64,000 bases of DNA from Doryteuthis pealeii (taxonomy: Eukaryota > Mollusca > Cephalopoda > Myopsida > Loliginidae). Of the stretch, positions 59,058 through 64,000 are shown in pieces. Position 1 is the stretch's first letter. Each line of letters opens with the position of its first letter. Under the pieces are notes generated by a model that saw only the letters and a list, made by a program, of their open reading frames with translations, ran no database searches and was not told the DNA's origin. Where the stretch lies: contig CM042150.1 in NCBI GenBank assembly GCA_023376005.1, positions 71,525,941 through 71,589,940 on the forward strand, given 5' to 3'. A program made the position numbers and the translations under genes.

Positions 59058-61117
59058 TATAATGAAATTAAATATTTTAAATTCAATATCCTCCAGGAGT
59101 CATCTGAAAGCTTCACACCAAACGAGGAATACGAAAACTTTGTTAGTGCACACCTAGAAGCAGCAGCCGAGTGCGTACCAACCAAACAAAGTGCTAAACA
59201 CACTGTTCCTTGGGAGACTGAAGCAGTTAGACAAAGGAGAAACGATGTAAAAAAAGCAGCCCAACGCAATAAAATAAAACCAACTAACACCAATCTACAC
59301 AACCTTAAGAAAGCCCATATAGAACTAACCAAAATATACAAAAAAGAACAAATAGAATATATCCAAGCACAAATAAGTAATATCAGACAATCAGTGGAAG
59401 ACAGACAATCGAGATTAGCCTGGCAAACAGTGAACGAAATTAGCGGTAGGAAAGGTACCTCTAGATCAAAGCTAAAGGCAACCAGCCAAAAAGATAGACT
59501 TCAGAAATGGAAAGACCACTTCCAGAAACTTCTGGGGAACCCACCTAAAATCATAGAAAATAACATCCAAAAAATCATAGATAGACAATTAGATATCAAA
59601 CTAGGGGATTTTTCAACAGAAGAACTCAACGAAGTCCTAAAAAAACTAAAAGGCAGAAAAGCTGCAGGACTTGACGAAATACCCCCCGATGTATGGAAGT
59701 CAGGTAAGTTCAATGACATACTTCTTAGGCTATGCAACGCAGTATATAGGCAAAACAGAATAGATAAATGGACGAAAGGATGCATCGTCCCATTCCCCAA
59801 AAAAGGAGACCTAGGAATAGCTAAAAACTACAGAGGCATAACCCTTACTGCCATTGCAGCTAAGATATATAATGCCCTTCTTCTTAATCGAATCCGACCC
59901 GAGATAGAGAAAGTCCTCAGGAAAAACCAAAATGGTTTCCGCAGAAATAGGTCCACAACCTCTCAAATCCTGACTGTACGACGCATCATAGAAGGGGTTC
60001 GAGCAAAGAATTTGGAGGCAACATTACTATTCGTAGATTTCTCCAAAGCATTTGATTCTATACATAGACGGAAAATGGAACAAATACTACTGGCATATGG
60101 TCTCCCCAAAGAAACTACTGACGCTATAATGATGCTCTACAAAGATACTAAAGCAATGGTACACTCACCTGATGGCGATACGGATTTCTTTGACATCGTT
60201 GCCAGAATCCTACAAGGTGATACATTGGCACCATATATATTTATAATATGTCTAGACTATGTACTCCGAACATCTTTAGATACCATAAAAGAAAAAGGTT
60301 TTACACTAAGAAAGGCAAGAAGCAGGAGATATCCTGCACAAACAGTCACAGATGCAGACTATGCTGATGACCTCGCACTTCTTGCAGATACACCGGCACA
60401 GGCTGAGACACTACTGCATAGCCTGGAGGAGGCAGCAAAAAGCATTGGCCTGCATGTGAACTCTGCCAAAACAGAGTTTATGAGCTTCAGAAAGAAAGGA
60501 GACATCTCCACGTTAGACGGTAAGCCCCTTAAGCCAGTAGAACAATTCACGTACCTGGGTAGTAATATCTCATCCACAGATAACGATATTAACACACGAA
60601 TAGGAAAGGCATGGATGGCCACAAACAAATTGTCTGTCATATGGAAGTCTGATCTCACTGACAAGCTAAAGCGACATCTCTTCCAGGCTGTAGTCATATC
60701 AGTACTGCTGTATGGCTGCACTACCTGGACCCTAACGAGGCGCCTCGAGAATAAGCTAGATGGGAGCTGCACAAGAATGCTGCGAGCAGTTCTGAACAAG
60801 TCGTGGAAACAGCATCCCACAAGGGAGCAGCTGTATGGTCACCTGCCCCCTATCTCACAGACTATCCGAGTGAGACGGACTAGGCATGCAGGGCACTGCT
60901 GGAGAAGCAAGGATGAACTCATAAGTGATGTTCTCCTGTGGAAGCCAACACATGGACATGCCAGTGTGGGCCGCCCAGCAAGGACCTATATCGACCAGCT
61001 ATGTAAAGATGCTGGCTGCAGTGAAGAAGAACTCCCTGTGGCGATGAATGATAGGGAAGGTTGGCGAGAGATTGTCTTGGATATCCGTGCTGCCTGCACG
61101 ACATGATGATGATGATA
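59058..61117 (+). CDS. LINE reverse transcriptase, 5' truncated but open to its C-terminus
   Basis: One frame is open from about 59058 to the stop at 61106 (about 680 codons); there is no ATG at its start, and a GTG at 59394 is not a real start. It reverse-transcribes LINE RNA at the target site. Domains: linker (FTPNEEYENFVSAHLEAAAE), RT fingers with GLDEIPPDVWK, CIVPFPKKGD and NYRGITLTAIAAKIYN, palm LFVDFSKAFDS and VLQGDT-type LQGDTLAPY, then catalytic DADYADDLALL (about 60350-60380), thumb YLGSNIS, and a C-terminal region VLLYGCTTWTLTRRLENKLD to RTRHAGHCWRSKDELI and GRPARTYIDQL. The apurinic endonuclease domain is lost. It ends in a (GAT)n tail (61103-61117). It appears to be RTE-related; the clade is from memory. 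The intact frame suggests a recent insertion. Confidence 0.9.
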
Positions 61118-61689
61118 TATTTAGAGAGTAAGACTTTATTAACAAATAACATGAAAAAAAAAGCATTTTAAGTCAATAATCAACTATTTTGTTTTCACTT
61201 GACATAGTATCCACAAAATTGTAAATTTGTGTTAGTTGGATTAAATTTTAGAATATAAAATGAAAATTTGATGCAAACCACCCACCACAGTTATTTAATG
61301 TGATGATCAAGTTTTATATATATACTAGCTAAATTACCCGGTCCATGACTGGAATAAAAAAAATAGGAACACCAGAGAGTGTTTTCAGACATATTTACAT
61401 CCAAGGGTAAATAGTTATTGAAATTTTCATGAAAGTCGGACCATTAATTGATTTTTCATAGAATTTAAAAAAAAAAGTTCTTGTCGTAACTTGTTTTTGG
61501 CTACGTTAAAAACGGGGGGGGGGGGGGTTAAAGTCACTTTGTCAAAAACGCATTTTAGACCCAATTTGGATCTACCTATGTTATGCTAACTGTTACTAAA
61601 AAAACTTTCCACAACTATATGTATATATTTATTTAGATATTTCTTTATCATTCTTTTACTGTTTGATAAAAAAGAATTTCGTAAATAAC

Positions 61690-61773
61690 TTACGAAATTC
61701 ACACAAACACTTATTTACTTATTTGAAATAAGTAAACATAATAAGTAAATAAGTGTTTGTGTGAATTTCGTAA
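61690..61773. repeat. Perfect 34-bp-arm hairpin
   Basis: Arms 61690-61723 and 61740-61773 are exactly complementary, with a 16-base loop. A small palindrome TTCGTAAATAACTTACGAA overlaps the left edge at 61679-61697. Confidence 0.9.
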
Positions 61774-62398
61774 TTTTGAAGATAATATTAATCTTTATTC
61801 AAGTTTCATTGTGTTAAATATCCCCCCCCCCCTTTTAAGCGCTAATAATTTACGATTTTTTTTTTGTTTGTTTACAACATTGAGAATAATATTCCAACTT
61901 TTTCGTACATAAGACAATTGTAAATTCAGTTTTTAATTGCTTGTTTGAGTTAGAAAAAAAAATGTAACATTGTAATTTATTTATTTATTTGAGCAACAAA
62001 AATAACAAAGATTAAAAGTTGATATATTTTATTCTAAGAAATATGAAAGTATTCGTAAAAATATTGATAAAAACGTTTTCATTTTTCTTTTTTACATAAA
62101 AACAAATGCATTCAACAACGCGGAATAGAGCAAGCATACGAAAACAGGCAGCAGGGTGGGGCGTGCATGCTGATTGTAACTGGAATATCAGCAGCAGCAG
62201 CTGTACGATTTCTTTCTAAAAATCGTTAGATTTTTGTTTGATTAATTAATTATATCCCTTAATCAGTAAAAATCAATAACCAAATTTGGAGTGTTTCTTA
62301 GTTAGAACAATATCAATGTGTATGCAAGATTTTGAATCTGAGTGACCTCCCATTTTGGAGTTATACATCAACACGTACATACCAAAATCTCTCCTTTT

Positions 62399-62400
<2 letters not shown>

Positions 62401-62433
<33 letters not shown>
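62401..62433. repeat. (TA)n microsatellite at LINE 3' end
   Basis: Uninterrupted TA repeat directly next to the 3' end of the minus-strand LINE. Confidence 0.9.
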
Positions 62434-62435
<2 letters not shown>

Positions 62436-64000
62436 CCATTGGCATTGCAGTTTTGAAAGACTATAATATAGTTATGGTGCCCCTGAAGTTAAAGCACCTC
62501 CTGTGACTGTGAAATCCAATGTTCGAAAAATATTGTCAACCACAGATGTCACAATTGAAGGCTGTCCCTGAAGATGTTGATGTCCCAGTGCTTTGTTGCC
62601 GCTGCTTTCTTCTGGACCTCTTGGCTTCATAGTGTTGCACCAGGGTGGCTTCAGACATGAACAGTCCACTACGGAGAAGCTGTCGCCACCGAGGGCGGCC
62701 CTGAGCCAAATTTTCTCAGCTGGAAGGGTAGTACCAAAGCACCTGATATCATTCTTGCAGACTTCCTTGAAACACAGCTGGGGGTGACTAATCTGTCTCT
62801 TACTAGATGAAAGCTCTGCATAGAGGATATCTTTTGGGATTCGTCCATCATCTATCTGGCAGACATGGCCCAGCCATTGGAGACGACGCTGTCTCAATAG
62901 AGAACACAAACTGGGAAGTTGAGCTCTCTCTAGAACTGCTGTATTAGTGATCCTGTTCTTCTAGGTGATACCCAATATATGTCTATGGCAGCGAAGGTAG
63001 AAGCTATTTAGCTGCTGCTCTTGGTAGTTGTACAGGTCCATGTTTCACTTCCATACATGAGGGTGCTGATAACACATGCCTTATACACTTGTAACTTTGT
63101 ATGAACAGTGAGCCTGCTGTTGTCCCACACTCAAGCTGTGAGCTTCCCAAAATTTGGGGCAGCTTTTACGATCCAGCAACTAAGTTCAGTATCAAGTAAC
63201 AGGTTGTAGGTGATGGTGGACCCAAGGTAGGTGAAGGTATTTACAGCTTCCATGGTGTAGTTCTTGATGGTGATGGAAGGAGGATTTTCTGTTCCCTGAC
63301 CCATCGTCTTGGCTTTCTTAATACTAATGGTCAGGCTGAAGTACTGGCAGACTTGGGTGAACTGGTTCATAAGTGTTTGCAGGTGCTTCTAGGAGTGTGC
63401 TACCACTGTGTCATCAGCAAATAGTATGCACTGAATGACAAAAGGCCTGACCTTTGTTTTGCTTTTAGATGGCTAAGATTGAACCGGTTACCATCTGTCA
63501 TTGTGTGAAAGTAGACTCTTGCTTTACCAACACCTTGGTGCAGAATGATGGAAAAGAAGATCCCCAACAGAGTGGGTGCCAACACACATCCCTGCTTGAC
63601 ACCATGATGGATGCTGAAGTGGTCTGAGGTGAACCCATCAAACTGGATGGTGCCTTGTATGTCGGTGTGAAAAGACTGCAGAATGCAGAGGAGTTTGGTG
63701 GGCAGCTTATTCATTCAATCAACTGGAAGAGACCATTCCTGCTTACAAGGTCAAAAGCTTCTATGTAAAGTGGTCTTCTCTGTTCTCTACATTTCTCTTG
63801 AAAGTCTCATATGCCTCAGAGAGAAGATCATGTCAGTAGTGGACCTTCCTGCTCTGAAATCTTCCTGTGATTCTGGATAAATCTTCTCCACAAGAATCTG
63901 GAGTCTATTTAGTGCAACTCTGACATAGAGTTTACCTGTAATGCTGAGTAGAGAGATACCATGGTAGTTATTACAATCACTCATGTCTCCCTTATTATAT
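62434..64000 (-). pseudogene. LINE reverse transcriptase, minus strand, runs off right edge
   Basis: Order on minus: NNYHGISLLSITGKLYVRVA and PESQEDFRAGRSTTDMIFSL (63984-63787), QGTIQFDGFTSDHFSIHHGV followed by KQGCVLAPTL (63714-63560), catalytic LFADDTVVAHS (about 63425-63395, in a shifted frame), FTYLGSTIT (about 63240), RRLQWLGHVCQIDDGRIPKD (62890-62830), and a 3' region ending near 62434. Several frameshifts make it inactive. From memory it belongs to an abundant animal LINE group with the RRLRWLGHV C-terminal box, different from the LINE at 59058. A truncated relative lies at 8180-8380. Confidence 0.85.

Larger units (their letters stand above)
61324..62433 (+). mobile_element. ACTAG-end repeat, third type or distant copy
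   Basis: Begins TATATACTAGCTAAATTACC and ends in a (TA)n tract (62401-62433). The CTAGC...TACCCGG start resembles the ends of the repeats at 48137 and 50512, but the interior differs. It contains 14 G (61514-61527), 11 C (61822-61832) and a long hairpin. No ORF. Confidence 0.5.

Noticed and set aside
60359..60820. 153-codon minus-strand ORF
   Set aside because: Antisense shadow of the LINE reverse transcriptase on the plus strand.

Overview
This window is AT-rich animal DNA made almost entirely of transposable-element remains, with no bacterial features. No long host ORF is present. Reverse-transcriptase fragments of several LINE families, broken gag/pol genes of LTR retroelements, tRNA-headed SINEs, (TA)n and (CA)n microsatellites and a short TTAGGG-type telomeric block all point to an invertebrate metazoan. 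From memory, this mix and the best-preserved LINE fit a mollusc, possibly a cephalopod. That assignment is inference, not shown by the sequence.

Layout: 0-1.1 kb holds a minus-strand LTR-retroelement gag that runs off the left edge. 2.4-5.9 kb is one degraded minus-strand LINE split by a 1.9-kb AT-rich DNA element. 8.7-13.2 kb holds two head-to-tail LTR-retroelement remnants; the second gag is interrupted by a composite insertion containing a 680-bp inverted-repeat element. 14.6-14.9 kb is a LINE 3' end. 16-26 kb and 36-43 kb are dominated by many copies of the same AT-rich element family. 26-31.4 kb has SINE pieces and another minus-strand gag. 31.8-34.9 kb is a three-level nest: a LINE interrupted by a hAT-like element, itself interrupted by a giant foldback element. 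48.1-50.5 kb is another nest. 55.65-57.26 kb is a terminal-inverted-repeat element carrying a broken but intron-containing gene of an uncharacterised family. 59.06-61.11 kb is the best-preserved gene in the window, a 5'-truncated LINE reverse transcriptase with about 680 open codons. 62.4-64 kb is a different LINE on the minus strand.

The only credible host gene is represented by two small plus-strand coding exons (40914-41036 and 45832-45900). They are separated by a 4.8-kb intron full of repeats and are in the same phase. Its product is not identified. The intron contains AT-rich elements and a gag remnant.

The most promising unusual object is the 55.65-57.26 kb element. It has matching ends, a duplicated target and a broken gene whose C-terminal motifs recur, as I remember them, in many uncharacterised invertebrate proteins. 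Other notable structures are the modular AT-rich family (1 to 3 internal modules of about 570 bp), a 45-bp flank apparently carried between two of its copies, and the LINE/hAT/foldback nest with target-site duplications at each level.
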